Source of the DNA: Sciurus carolinensis
Taxonomy: Eukaryota; Chordata; Mammalia; Rodentia; Sciuridae
Direction: 5' to 3'
NCBI RefSeq assembly: GCF_902686445.1
Contig: NC_062227.1
Location: 29,380,777-29,444,776, forward strand
Length of the DNA: 64,000 nt
The notes below the pieces were generated by a model. That model was given only the letters and a program-made list of their open reading frames with translations. It did no database searches and had not been told where the DNA came from. The position numbers were made by a program, and so were the translations under genes. Below, one piece after another: positions 32,287-43,980 of this stretch. Every line of letters begins with the position of its first letter. The stretch's first letter is position 1.

Positions 32287-33123
32287 CTATATCTCCTTCT
32301 GTGAAGTGTCTGTCCAGTTTCTTAGCCCATTTATTGATTGGGTTCTTTGTATTTTTCTGTAAAGTTTTCTAAGTTCTTCATAAATTTTGGAGATTAGTGC
32401 TCTGTCTGAAGTATGTGTGGAAAAGATTTTCTCCCATTCTGTAGGCTCTCTTTTCACATTATTGATTGTTTCCTTTGCCAAGAAAAAACTTTTTAGTTTA
32501 ATTCTACCCCATTTATTGATTCTTGCTTTTATTTCTTGCACTATGGGAGTCAGGCAAAGGAAGTCTGGTCCTAAGCCAACGTGATGGAGATTTGGGTCTA
32601 CTTTTTCTTCTATTTGGTGAAGGGTCTCAGGCCTAATTCCTAGATCCTTGATCCATTTTGAGTTGAATTTTGTACAGGGAGGGAGAGAGGGCTTTATTCT
32701 CATTTTACTGCATATGGATTTCCAGTTTTGCCAGCACCATTTGTTGAACAGGCTATCTTTTCTCCATTGTATGTTTCTGGCTCCTTTGTCTAGTATGAGG
32801 TGACTGCATTTATGTGGTTTTGTCTCTGTGTCTTCTATTCTGTACCATTGATCTGCCTGTCTATTTTGGTGCCAATACCATGCTGTTTTTGTTACTATTG
32901 CTCTATAGTAGAATTTAAGGTTTGGTATTGTGATACCTCCTGCATCACTTTTCCTGCCTAGGATTGCTTTGGCTATTCTGGGTCTTTTGTTCTTCCAGGT
33001 GAATTTCACGATTGCTTGCTCTATTTCTATGAGAAATGTCATTGGGATTTTAATTGGAATTGTGTTAAATCTGGATAGTGCCTTTGGACGTATGGCCATT
33101 TTGATAACATTAATTCTCCCCAT
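32287..33123 (-). pseudogene. LINE-1 ORF2p fragment, 278 codons, in the inverted segment
   Basis: The frame starts [20 protein letters not shown] and runs through [20 protein letters not shown], the [14 protein letters not shown] motif, an NRQADQWYRIED-like stretch and the tryptophan-rich WEKIF region. This is the segment between the reverse-transcriptase and the cysteine-rich end of ORF2p. The long open frame implies a relatively recent insertion. It lacks any promoter or complete domain. Confidence 0.93.
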
Positions 33124-33215
33124 CCGAGAACATGGGAGATCTTTCCATCTCCTAAGGTAATGTTCTGTAGTTTCATTGTAGAGATCTTTTACCTCTTTGG
33201 TTACATTGATTCCAG

Positions 33216-33587
33216 GTGATCAACAAATATATGAAAAAGTGCTCATGGTCTCTAGCAATTAGAGAAATGCAAATTAAAACCACCCTAAGATTTCATCTAA
33301 CTCCAGTTAGAATGGCTATTATCAAGAACACAAACAATAATAAATGTTGGTGTGGATGTGGGGAAATAGGCACACTCATACATTGCTGGTGGTGTTGCAA
33401 ATTGGTGCAGCCACTCTGTAAAGCAGTATGGAGATTCCTCAGAAAACGTGGAATGGACCCACCATTTGAACCAGATATCCCAATTCCTCGATTTATACCC
33501 AAAGGACAAAAATCAGCATACTACAGTGATGCAGTCACATCAATGTTCATAGCTGCTCAATTCACAATAGCTAGGTTGTGGAACTAA
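33216..33587 (+). pseudogene. LINE-1 ORF2p C-terminal fragment
   Basis: A 123-codon frame runs through [40 protein letters not shown] (the conserved cysteine/histidine region), then [20 protein letters not shown], and stops at 33585-33587. It continues the inverted part of the same insertion in the opposite orientation. Confidence 0.93.
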
Positions 33588-34095
33588 CTGAGATGCTCTT
33601 CAATTGATGAATGGGTAAAGAAACTGTGGTATATATCACAATGGAATATTACTCAGTCATAAAGAAGAATAAAATTGTGACATTTGCTGGTAAATGGATG
33701 AAGTTGGAAAACATCATGCTAAGTGAAATAGGCCAAACCCGGAAAACCAAAGACCGGATGTTTTGTCTGATAAGTGGATGATGATTCACTAGGGGAGGTG
33801 GCAGGGGTGGGGGTAGAGAAGAATGTAGGAACTTTGAATGGTGTAGAGGAAAATGGGGTGGGAGTGAGTAAGGAAAGGAAAGATAGTAGAATGAGACAGA
33901 CAGTATTACCCTATGTATATGTCTGATTACATGAATGGTGTGAATCTACATCATGTACAACCATAGAAATGAAAATTTGTACCCCATTTGTATACAGTGA
34001 ATCAAAATGCAGTCTGTAAAAATTTTTTAAAAATTAAATAAAAAAAGAACAAAAAAAAATGTCAAAAAAAAGGGGGGTGAGGGGATCTATATCTC

Positions 34096-36385
34096 TGTTG
34101 AAATGCCCTTTCATATCATTAATCATTTTAACTAGCCCCTTTTAAAAAAATTATTTTCTGGCATTTGCTCTACTTCTAAACCTAAGGATTCAGTTATTGA
34201 GGAGTTAAATCCTTTGTGAAGTGTCATATTACCTTGTTTCTCATATTTCCTGTGTTTCTGTATTGAGATTTGTGATCTGTTTGGATGGATATCTCCTTCA
34301 ATGTTTTATGAGGGTCTTTTTATTGAGTTGCTTTCTCTTTTTGATGTGCTGTGGAGCAGGGGTATATCTCAGCAACACAGTAATCACTCAACATATTCAA
34401 ATGGCCGTATTCAATTACAAGTGTTGCTTTGAGAGGAGAGAATAGTCACCAGGGACAGCAATAGCTTGAAAGCAAACCTCATACTAAAATATTATAAAAC
34501 CCTAGGGGACAAAACACAGAGAACCAAGATTGAGAATGTGGGACCACAGGGGGTGGGGGATGATACTAGTGTGCAATTGAAAATCCATTCCTAGGTACAA
34601 TTTGTTATTCTTGGCAGTTTATTTGTAGGATGTCACACCAATAAAGTTATAAAAACTGAAGCTGAACTTAATCTAAAAAAAAAAAAAAAAAAAACTCTAT
34701 TGAAAAAGTTCTCCACAAGTTCCACTAACAAAAGAGAAAAGAAGGAGAGTTAAAAAGGATAGACTGAAAAATTAGGCAATTAAGAATGCAAAATTAATGT
34801 TAAATGTATATAACATTAAAAGGAAAAGGAAAGAAGAAGAGTGGCGAAAGGGAGACAGAAGAAGAAAAATGAGAATGACAAAGTAGAAAGGAAGAGTATA
34901 AAATTGAGAAAGAAGAAAAAAATGGAATAAATGCAAATCATGAATTTAAAAAATATATAAAATTATATGAAAGCATGCAATAATAATGGGAGGAATCAAG
35001 ACAAATTAACACAGAAAACAGTACAAACTAAACCAAAAACTAACATTTAAAAGGCTAAAATTTTCTCCTTGCTGAAGTATTTAAGGTGAATAGACTTTTT
35101 TGAGGAACTTCCATATTTGAATTCTGCCTGGGATTGGGGGTGTGGCAAATGGAGATATGATCTCCAAATGTCTCTGGGCATGGAGGCAATGACCTAATCA
35201 ACTGACTTGTGTTGGGACAGTTGTGTATTTTTTCACATCTTGATCACCATCCTGCTTCAAAAATTTGCACAGAAATTGTACTCCAAAGCCTATCCACATA
35301 GTCCTTCACCCCACCCAGCTGCAGGGCAGTCAAGGAAACCCTGGAAATGCCACAGTGGGCCCAGGAGTCTCGAACTGCCGATTTCAAAGGAAACCACTCT
35401 GTCTTCCTCCACTCTGCAGACTAGAAGACCAGCCTACCGCAGGTCCTACAGCCTAGAGGTCTTAACAGATTCCTGCCGTAGTCTCTTTTTAAGGACCCAA
35501 ACTGAGTATCGGGAAGAGTGCCTGTGGACCCAGTTGGAAAAAAAAAAAAAAAAACGTTCAGGAAAACTGCCATGTGGTGTGGATCCTTCCAGTGCCCCTG
35601 AGCATGGAAGGAGTAGCTGAGCCTGCAGAGACGCATGTTGGGGTGTTAGGGTGGGGGATGGTGGCACCAAGCTTCCCACCAGCCTGAGCACCAAGCCTTG
35701 GCACTCTGGGTTCCAGTTCACATATAAAACCACACACTGCCGGACTTGCTCCCTGTTGCAAAACTCAAATTGCCAGTTTCCTCTATGAAGACCTTTGCTT
35801 CTTTTTGCTGGGTAGACTGTCAGACCACTCAGTGGTCTGCCCGATCCCCAGAGTTTTCAGCAGGTCTGTATTAAAGACTTTCCTGGACCCAGATTGACTC
35901 AGAGTGGGCACCTACTGAATAGAAAAGTGGGTATTTCATCCTGGTGATGTAAAAAAGGCAGGTGTTTCTAATCTTCTATGCAGAAAGCCTAGAGGGATGG
36001 AGTCCATTTTAAGGTGGTTTCCATCATGGGATTGTATGAATCTGTAGGACAGTGCAGTGAACCACTTCTCTCGTGCAGGCTTCCTAGGTAAAATCCAAGT
36101 CTACTTTCTGCTTGCTCACTCTTGCTCTCTCTCAGATGACTGAGGGTGGAGCTTTTCTTCCCCCACTGAGCCAAGCTCCATACCCAGCACTGTTACACTC
36201 TCTTCCTTTTAAAACCCAATATTTTTTAGTTTCACCTGGTCACTGATTCTCCTGAGTTGCACTTCCATGCTATCTCATGGCCCTCTACCTTATCCTGCAG
36301 CTGGACACCTATTAATTTGATTCAGTCTCAGTGAGCCATGATACATGCTGAAGGCCTCTAATCCACCATTTTCCAGCCTCTAAGA
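34096..36385 (-). mobile_element. Old LINE-1 antisense (part 3 of 3): 5' region to the L1 start
   Basis: After the twin-primed insertion the host text resumes ('TTGAAATGCCCTTTCATATC', 'CTGGCATTTGCTCTACTTCT', as in antisense 5' regions of ancient L1s). Purine-rich text follows (34730-34930), then GC-richer text (35050-36350). The right end 'GGCCTCTAATCCACCATTTT' + CCAGCCTC is the complement of GAGGCTGGAAAATGGTGGAT, which parallels the 5' start of the younger L1 at 27515 (GGAAGACCAAGATGGTGGAC). I infer that this is the original 5' end. Open frames of up to 137 codons at 35.2-35.8 kb have no family resemblance. Confidence 0.6.
34640..34694 (+). other. AATAAA followed by a 20-base A run
   Basis: AATAAA is at 34640-34645 and a pure A run at about 34675-34694, the spacing of a polyadenylated 3' end. 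It may be the 3' edge of a small retrocopy inside the old L1, or simply an expanded A tract in purine-rich L1 5'-region text. No duplication is visible. Confidence 0.4.
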
Positions 36386-37150
36386 ATTCCAGAGTTGAAA
36401 CAGGAGATCAGTCTCAGGTGTACTCTTCCTTGGGGACTTCAAACGATGCCTATTTATTTTTCATTTTCAGCATATTTAGTAGATTCCATATTGCATTTTT
36501 CCTGTTTATTCATTGTCAGGTGTTTCCAAACAGATGAGTTATGAATTGCCTGAGGGCCATTTTTTTTCATTCCATTGGCTTCTGGTCTAATATTCTTTCC
36601 ACATGGAGAACTAAACCAGAAGTTGATATATGTAACTCCTAGAGCATTTCAAATATTCCAGATAATGCATATTTGTGGAAGTATCTTCTACTTTATCTTT
36701 TTTGAACAGATAAAAATATGAAAAAAATGACAACCTCAGAATATATTTCTAACAGAAAATTACTTTCTAATTTTCTCCTTAACTCCTCAGAGGATGCATT
36801 TCTTGAAGGGGCAACAGTTTCTATAATTCAGTATGTTACTAGAACAACCTCTTTCCATATCATCACCTCTACTACTAGCGCCTCCTGAATTGTCGTTGCC
36901 TGATCTGGTATTTGCCAAGCGATTGCTTTCCAAGCCCTACTCTTTAGGAAGCGGAAAATGAGAGGAAGCAGGGGTGCATAGGAAAGAGTCAAGTTCAAGA
37001 GCAATGCTTCCAGAAGAAAAGAACCAGCACCTCATTTCCTGCTTGCTAATCAAAGAACCGAGAACAGGGATGGATTAAAGCCCTTCTATTTAGAGAACTC
37101 TCTCTCTCAATTCAATAATATAAAACAGTCCAAAGTTAGAAATTAAATTA
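36386..37150. other. Unassigned stretch
   Basis: No repeat or exon is recognised. Confidence 0.45.
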
Positions 37151-37152
37151 AT

Positions 37153-37341
37153 TAATTTTCTTTTGTAGCAATAGGGATTGAGCCCAGGGGTACTACCACT
37201 GAGCTACATTCCCAGCACTTTTTATTTTATTTTGAGACAAGACGTTGCTAAGTTGCCCAGGTTGGCCTTGAACTTCTAATTCTCCTGCCTCAGCCTCCCA
37301 AATAACTGTGATTATAGGGTAAATCACTGCACTGGGCTAAA
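37153..37341 (-). mobile_element. Composite B1-ID SINE, antisense
   Basis: The ID half is 'GATTGAGCCCAGGGGTACTA', 'CTGAGCTACATTCCCAGC'. The B1 half is 'GCCCAGGTTGGCCTTGAACT', 'CTCAGCCTCCCAAATAACTG', 'CACTGCACTGGGCTA'. The linker is T-rich. It is moderately diverged. Confidence 0.92.
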
Positions 37342-37800
37342 TATTTTTATATGTAACTACATGTGGCTCTGTATTAAGGTAACACGAATCCATACTGATG
37401 ATTTCACCTGTATCCTTTACCTCACAGATCATTCTAGCCTATCAGTACAGCTTCCTTCCTTTACTTATCTCACAGTTCTTGGGTAAACAGTGAATAACTT
37501 GGCTCCCACTATCTGCCATCCATTTATTTAATCATTCAGTTCTGATATACATGTAAAGTTATATCGGAATTGTTAACCCCTACCCCCACGGAAAATTTTA
37601 TTTTAATCAACCAAAGTATAGGGTTCATGGATAGTTTCTTTTGGCTTTACTCTTGCAAACTCAGCTCTGTTCCAAAGTTGCTTAGGTAAACATTTATCTC
37701 CCAAGTCCTTCAATTAGTTTTTTTCTTCATATATTCATAAAATTGTTAAATTCCTTAGTCTCTTATATTCCACTGTGAAATCCCTAAAATTTCTTAATTA
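37342..37800. other. Unassigned stretch
   Basis: Nothing is recognised; AT-rich. Confidence 0.4.
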
Positions 37801-39500
37801 AATTATTTTCTTTCAAGTTTGAATTCATTAGGTTCATTCAGTGTGATGTGAAGTTTTCTGGGTTTTTATATGTATTCATAATTTTAGTATCATACAGAAT
37901 AATTTCATTGCTTTAAAAAATGCACTATGGTCATACGAATGATCTTTCCTCTACCTCTGAACTCCTGAAAACTTGTTCACCTTTAGAAATTTTTTCATTT
38001 TGCCTTTTGCGTTTAATTCTGTGATTCATCTTTTTTGTGAAAGCAATAAGGAGTACGTCTAGATTATGTATTTTTTGCATATGGAGTTCTAACACTTCAG
38101 AATTATTTTCTGAAAATACAATAAATTGTTCATTAATTGCATTTGCTTCTTTGTCAAAAGTTAACTGACTATGTTTTGGGAATGTGTTTCTGGTCTCTCT
38201 ATTCTGTTTCACTGTTTGGTATGTCTATACTTTAACCAAAGTCCCACTTGCTTGATTATTGTAGATTTAAGTCTTGAAATCGGCAATGGCTGACCTAGAG
38301 CTTTATTTTTTCTTTGCACATTTTTTTTCTTTTCATTCAGTTTTGATAACTATTTTATCTTTCATTGTCTTTTGACTTAAACTTATCAATAAGTTTATTG
38401 AAGTCTACAGTGTTGGCTGCTGGAATTTCGTATGGAAATGTGTTGAAGCTATACATCAACTTGAGAAGAAATGGCAGTGTGATTTTAGTGGACACAGAAT
38501 TTTGAGTTGACTGCAGTTTGTTGGAGTTTTTCTTTCAACCCTTTAAATATTTCATATTGTACTCTTCCTCCATGTGTAGCTTCTGAAGAGACATCCTCTG
38601 CTATCCTTATCCTTGTTTTTATATGGGTAGGGTGATTTTATTTTCTCTCTTTTTAAAGATTGCTCTATCTTTGGTTTTCTTTAGTTTGAATATGTCATTC
38701 CAGGATGTGAATTGTTTTTGTTATTTATTCCAGCTTGACATTTGAGCATTTTGTATGCTTTCCGTAATTTATCTTGGGTATGTTTTGGCTTATTGGTCAT
38801 TATAATGTCAAACAACTTTTTTCTGTTACATTGGCTTCTTCTGGTATTCCTATTACATGTTTCAGACTTAGTTAAATTTTCCTATGGTTCTTGAATGTTT
38901 CTGTATTTTTATTCTTCTATTCTTTCTCTTTGCATTTGAGTTTTGGAGTTTATTGACCTATCTTCAAACTCATCATGTTTGATTTTGTCACATCTAGTAT
39001 GCTGATGATCCACCAAAGACATGTTTCTTTTTTTATCATGTCCTTTATATTCTTTGAGATTCTACCTCGATGTACTCCTTCTCAGAGAGCGTTTGCATTT
39101 TGTAGCTTTTCTAGCTGTAACCCACTGTTATTATACTACAGCCTTGTTGATGTGGTGGTCAGTTGTGAGGGAGGTGAAGTGTTCTCCAAAGTCACGACTA
39201 AAGCAGAGGTTCCTATTGGTCCTGGGTCCCTGGTCTGTGACCTTCAAAGGGTATCTTTTGTTCTCTCTTGTCTTAGGTAAGACAAAAAGGCTAGAAGAGA
39301 GCGGCATGGGAATATCCCCTTCCCCCAGGTGGGGAAAGTCCCTAGTAATGTCTTTTCCCCTGTATATTAGGTCTTGACTATGCAGAATTCTTAGGTATAT
39401 TTCCCAGTCATTACTCTGTCTGCCTCTGCTGGACCCATGCAGATGGAGTCTTTGCTATGAGAATCTGTTGAAGTTTTTGGAAGACAACTTAAAAAATATA
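37800..39500 (-). mobile_element. Ancient LINE-1, antisense: ORF2 text then 5'-region text
   Basis: 'TTTGTCAAAAGTTAACTGAC' (38150), 'GATTATTGTAGATTTAAGTC' (38255) and 'CTATACATCAACTTGAGAAG' are complements of ORF2. From about 38495 the text ('GAATTTTGAGTTGACTGCAG', 'TTTCTTTCAACCCTTTAAAT', 'TTGACCTATCTTCAAACTCA') resembles the antisense 5' region of mammalian-wide L1s. The left 300 bp and the part after 39000 are less certain. Frames at 38975-39377 (about 101-118 codons) are chance. Confidence 0.6.
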
Positions 39501-41110
39501 GAGACCCTCTCAGGATATAGTCATTTTCATGAAAGACTACACTCAGTATTTAGCAATTAATGAAAGTATCACTTTAGTGTTTCTACTAGTTAGGGGGTTT
39601 AGTGACTTCTGCACCAAGAAAATTCATATCATCTGTGATTCTTTGTGTTCACTCTTCTCTCCAGATTTTAGGGTAATGTGGCCTCTTCTCAGTTCTCTGA
39701 TGGTTTAAAAGAAAAAAAAAGGCTGACGATTTTTAGTTTGGTTTTTGGTGTATGTATAGGAGTGTGGTTACCTTCCAAGATCTTTTTGTGTGAGGCTGAA
39801 ACTAACTACAAGCTGCTGGAATTTAGGTTTTTATATTTCTATGTTTCAAGGTAAATTCATCATTTACATTTCTTTCTTTATTGCATTCATTATTTCTTGT
39901 GCATTTTAAAAATTCATTTTAGAATTTTGTTGGTCCTCAAAGGTATTGAGTAACACTGGCCATAGTGATTAAAAAGATATATGTATACAAACATCTTATC
40001 TGAAGGATCAGTTAGCATATAACTATCTATATTATAACTAGCATAAGTATAGACATAAAGGAAAGGAATAGGAATTACAGTGTAGGAAGAAGTACTTGAG
40101 CAAAAGTATGAAAGCCCCAGAATATCATAGTTTGGAAACAAAGAATTTGTTTAACATGACTTGGGTATAAAATGTTAGTTCAGTGATAGGAATTTGAAAA
40201 CAGTGTAGCATTTGCATGTCATGTGAAGGAATTTAGATTCATCTGCAGAGTTGAAGTGGCCATCAACTATTTTAAATACTGAGTTGAAGAATCAGGTTTT
40301 AGAAAATTCTTTTTGGATAAGATTTTGAAGATGGGACCTAAGTCCTCAAAGGAATTATGTATGGTATTAGCCTGGGGATCAATTCTTATTACCCATGGAA
40401 ACAGCTGGTGCCGGTTAATTAAAATAGAGAAAAGCTGAAAAGTTTAATTTAAGGACACTGTCGTCACAATCATCTGGAAGAAATAAATTTTGTTTTATTT
40501 TATCAGGTGTAGAGCATCAGAAATCTGAAGTAGGCTTAAAGGGGAAGGTGGCAATGTGGAAGAGGGAAAGTGTTCTAGCTGTTCTCATGACCAATTGCAT
40601 AAATACTAGTTATAATCTCTCTGTATATTACCTTTCATGAGGAATAATTTTTAAATTAACTACTTTCCCCCCTCATTTCATTTTCCCATTCCCTGTCATT
40701 TTATTAGGAATGTACTGGTGAGAGATAAATCTGTAGTTTAATTCACTTATAGAGTATGCATAGACGGGTGCTACAATATACCTAGTGGGGAATGGCCAGC
40801 ACCAGAGCTCTGGTTGCAATGAGTCGTATGGAGTAACTGGCGAGGGTTCAATTTTTTTCTCCCTGGAAGTGAAAATACAGGGACTTTCCATTTGTTCAAA
40901 CCAAGTGTATATTACATCAGAAGAAAATATTTTTAAGATGTGAATTGAGGGAAGGGATGCCTTTACATTTGAACAAAGGAATTCATGATGACAAATCTTT
41001 GTCTTTTTTGCTTACTTAACTTTCATACTATCCTCATTTATTAAAGTGCCAAATTAGTTGGGCTGAAGAATAGGAGGTAGATTTTTCCTCACCAAATTTC
41101 TGGTTAGGCA
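39501..41110. other. Unassigned stretch
   Basis: Nothing is recognised. The longest frames (about 75 codons) show no resemblance to known proteins. Confidence 0.45.
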
Positions 41111-41112
41111 GC

Positions 41113-41372
41113 ACTTGGCTTCTTTTTTATTTATTTATTTTTTATTGTTTTTTTGTCCTGAGGGCTGAATGCGGGGACGTGTTAACACTGAGCTATGTCA
41201 TTAGTGTTTTTAATTTTTAATTTTTAATTTTTAATTTTGAGATAGGGTGACATCAAATTGCTGAGAATCTCACTAAGTTATCCAGGCTGACCTTGAACTT
41301 GGCGATCCTCCTGCCTCAGCCTCCCAAGTCACTGGGATTACAGCTATGTGCCCCTGCTCCTGGCTGGCACTT
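41113..41372 (-). mobile_element. Composite B1-ID SINE, antisense, with expanded linker
   Basis: The ID half is worn ('CTGAGGGCTGAATGCGGGGA', 'CACTGAGCTATGTCATTAG'). The linker expanded to TTTTTAA units (41204-41237). The B1 half is 'CTGACCTTGAACTTGGCGAT', 'CCTCAGCCTCCCAAGTCACT', 'GGGATTACAGCTATGTGCCC'. Confidence 0.9.
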
Positions 41373-42195
41373 GCCTTTGTCACTGAAACCCATTGCCTGC
41401 TTTTACATGAAATCTTGTTGTCCAGAGGAAATAATGAACAGAAGAAATGACAGATCAGAGTCCTTGCTGACAGGGTGGCAGTAACATCCTGAGTGGAGGC
41501 AGAGGTGCCAGCAGCAGCGTATGACCAACACTGTCAGTGGCACAGGAACTCTACCCAGGTATTGGCAGTGGAGTGACCAGTGTCTAGACACACTGGTGAC
41601 CCTGCAGGAGCAGAAGCACCCAGTGTCACCAGTGTAATTATCCAGATGCATCTAAGGGCATGATTTCGATGGAAGTTTCCTTTGCCTTTTGTCCATTTTC
41701 AAACATGTTTCTTCAGCCTTCCTACTGAGGTCTGTGAGATTTCTGAGATTTTTTTTTTTTCTTTTTTCCTTTAATTGCCAGAACAACTTAGGCAGAACTC
41801 TCACCAGAACAGAGGGAACAGAGTTTCAAAACCAAATCCCACCCAGTGAAATTTCCAGAACAAACAGGGAGAAAAACATTTTCAGATGTGCTTGGTTATT
41901 CTTCTCATTGAATTACCCTTGGTTCATTTTTAAAAGAATTCCCTCAGTTAAACACCTCCATACTCTTAATGAAGCTTGAGCAGCAGAGTTAACATCTCTA
42001 AAATAATCTCACCAGCCCTGACGAGGAGTTGTGATACTCATTCAGCTTCCATGGGTGTATGTTTGTAGGATTCAAGGTGCACATTTAGTAGACTGTGTCT
42101 CTGAAGGAAAATAAAATACAAGATGCCCAGTAGGGTTATAAGGACACAGGGCTTTAATAAATGTTCATGGACAAAATCTGTGAACTAAGTTAAAA
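41373..42195. other. Unassigned stretch, GC-richer at 41460-41640
   Basis: The part 41460-41640 is GC-richer and rich in CAG/GTG words (CCAGCAGCAGC, ACTGGTGACC, CACCAGTG). No repeat family is recognised and no reading frame looks coding. Confidence 0.45.
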
Positions 42196-42198
42196 AAA

Positions 42199-42291
42199 AT
42201 GTATATATATGTATATATATATATATATGTAGATATATATATAAAATGTGTCTGATATATATATATGTATTTTATATATATATATATAGCT
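42199..42291. repeat. AT-rich (TA)n-type low-complexity tract
   Basis: TATATA runs are broken by TGTA, AGATA and AAAATGTGTC. Several self-complementary blocks occur. Confidence 0.9.
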
Positions 42292-43145
42292 GTGTGTGTA
42301 TCAAAACTTTAAGAATATGTAAGGCATTTATCAGTCAAAAGTTATTTTTAATATGTTTTTTTAATATGAATACTATGTATCTATTTTTAAAAATATGTCT
42401 TCTACTTGTATAGATTTATTTCAAACTTTCCTTCAACTTTCTCCAGTGAGCATAATTGTGTGCTTGTTGTCAACTGGGTCTCAGTTCTTGTCATTACGGA
42501 ATCAGCAGCTGCAAAGGTGAAGTGTTTTGACAAATACTGAACGTCATCCATTTTACACCGTGGATCAGCATGGGTGTTTTTGAGCTACTTCAGATGGCTC
42601 TGTAATGGAGTTATATTTGGAAATTTCTCAGTATGGTGCAAAAGCCTCATAGAGAGAGAAAGTTTATAAACTGCAGTTCTACAAGAAGAAGAAAGGCCAG
42701 CTGCTCATCCTGCATGATCCCGCCTTGAGTCTTTGTATTTCCCCAGCTAGACCTTCCAGGCCTCCTATTTATAAATTTAGCCTGCGTATTCTGAGTGTTG
42801 ACAAAGATTCGAATTGGCCAGCATATTTTCAGTCAGTATGGAGAGAAGCCACATTTAAAGACTGAGATAATACATCAAAGAAAAAAAAATCTGGCAGTAA
42901 GGGAATATGAGGGCAAAGGAGCATTCTTGACCATGAATCTGACACTCAAAAGTATTTTAATCTGTTTGCTTTATTGAAAGATGTTTTCATGTCCCTGTCT
43001 GGCTTATACAAAATACAAAGGTTAAAAGAAACCTTCCATTGTTTTTCCACATATGTAAAATTCTCTGGGAAGTTCCATGGAAGATTATTATTTTTTTCCT
43101 CCAGCGGGGAATTAAAAATAATGAATGAAGAACTTTTTCAAATAT
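42292..43145. other. Unassigned stretch
   Basis: No gene is recognised. A short reading (at 42838-42870) includes YGEKPHLK and HQRKK, which only superficially resembles a zinc-finger linker (see rejected list). Confidence 0.45.
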
Positions 43146-43148
43146 TTA

Positions 43149-43232
43149 CTAGGGTTAGGGATATAGCTCAGCAGTAGAATAATTGCCTAGTATATGCAAG
43201 GGTCTGGTTTAAGCCCCAGAATTACAAAAAAT
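43149..43232 (+). mobile_element. ID-type SINE, sense, worn
   Basis: The head 'GGGTTAGGGATATAGCTCAG' and B-box-like 'TCTGGTTTAAGCCCCAGAAT' are visible, with a short tail. Confidence 0.85.
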
Positions 43233-43318
43233 ATTCAACTGCTTCTTGTGTTTTTCTTAAGATCCAGTTTTAGATCAATAAAATAAGTAAGAAAATGATA
43301 TATAATTAACAAAAGAGG

Positions 43319-43455
43319 GATTGGGGTTGTGGTTCAGTGGTAAAGTGCTTGCCTAGCATGTGTGAGGCACTGAGTTCAATCCTCAGCATCACATAAAAAC
43401 AAGTAAATAAAATAAAGTCCCATTGACAGCCACAACTAAAAAATATTTTAAAAAT
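43319..43455 (+). mobile_element. ID-type SINE, sense
   Basis: The head is 'TTGGGGTTGTGGTTCAGTGG'. Then 'AAGTGCTTGCCTAGCATGTG' and 'CTGAGTTCAATCCTCAGCAT' follow. The long tail contains AAATAAAATAAAG and 'CCATTGACAGCCACAACTAA', the extended tail form of sciurid ID SINEs. Confidence 0.92.
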
Positions 43456-43814
43456 GAACAAAAGACATTCATTATTTAAATAAGAAGTCGGCACTAGGAA
43501 GCTAACTATTTAACAGAAGAGATACTTCAGATTATTTCTTTAAGTATATGATAGAGTTCCCTGTTACACTGACAGTTGTAGTGATGCTTGCAAACCCTCA
43601 AGCTGAATCGTGCCAGTTTGCCTACCCATTTAGAACCATGCATAGGAAAAATAACTCACGGAAGATAAAATTCTCTCCAGGGCTGTATGGAGGAACAAGT
43701 GCCATCCCTGATTAGCTTTGTTCTTCTGGTGAATTGTATTTTTTAACCTTAAGATTAGTTATTTGTGGAACTGATTAGTTGAATTAGTTAGGTATTTTAG
43801 GTTGATTAATAGTA

Positions 43815-43931
43815 CTACTTTCCAGGCATTCTGTAAGCATTTAACAACTCATTTGCTTCTCACGACAACCATAGCAGGTTGGTTCTGTAATTGTATAGAT
43901 GTGGAAATTGAAGCAAAGTGTGAAGTTAAAA

Positions 43932-43980
<49 letters not shown>

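Larger units (their letters stand above)
32285..34095 (+). mobile_element. Third twin-primed LINE-1 insertion, 11-bp TSD
   Basis: The duplication ATCTATATCTC lies at 32285-32295 and 34085-34095. From 32296 to about 33213 ORF2 is inverted. From about 33214 it reads in sense ('GATCAACAAATATATGAAAA') through the ORF2 C-terminus, 3' UTR and an impure A/G tail (34020-34084). The inverted half ends at the L1 point where the sense half begins, so twin priming explains it. It inserted into the old antisense L1. Confidence 0.95.

Noticed and set aside
35207..35761. Open frames of up to 137 codons on both strands
   Set aside because: The region appears to be the 5' region of the old antisense L1. There are no splice sites or family resemblance, and several frames run through an A run.
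42795..42977. Possible zinc-finger relic (YGEKPHLK..HQRKK..)
   Set aside because: The words recall the C2H2 linker TGEKP and HQR, but no Cys pair or His pair with correct spacing is present, and no second finger follows. A translated search against KRAB zinc-finger genes would settle it; a hit spanning more than one finger would revive the idea.
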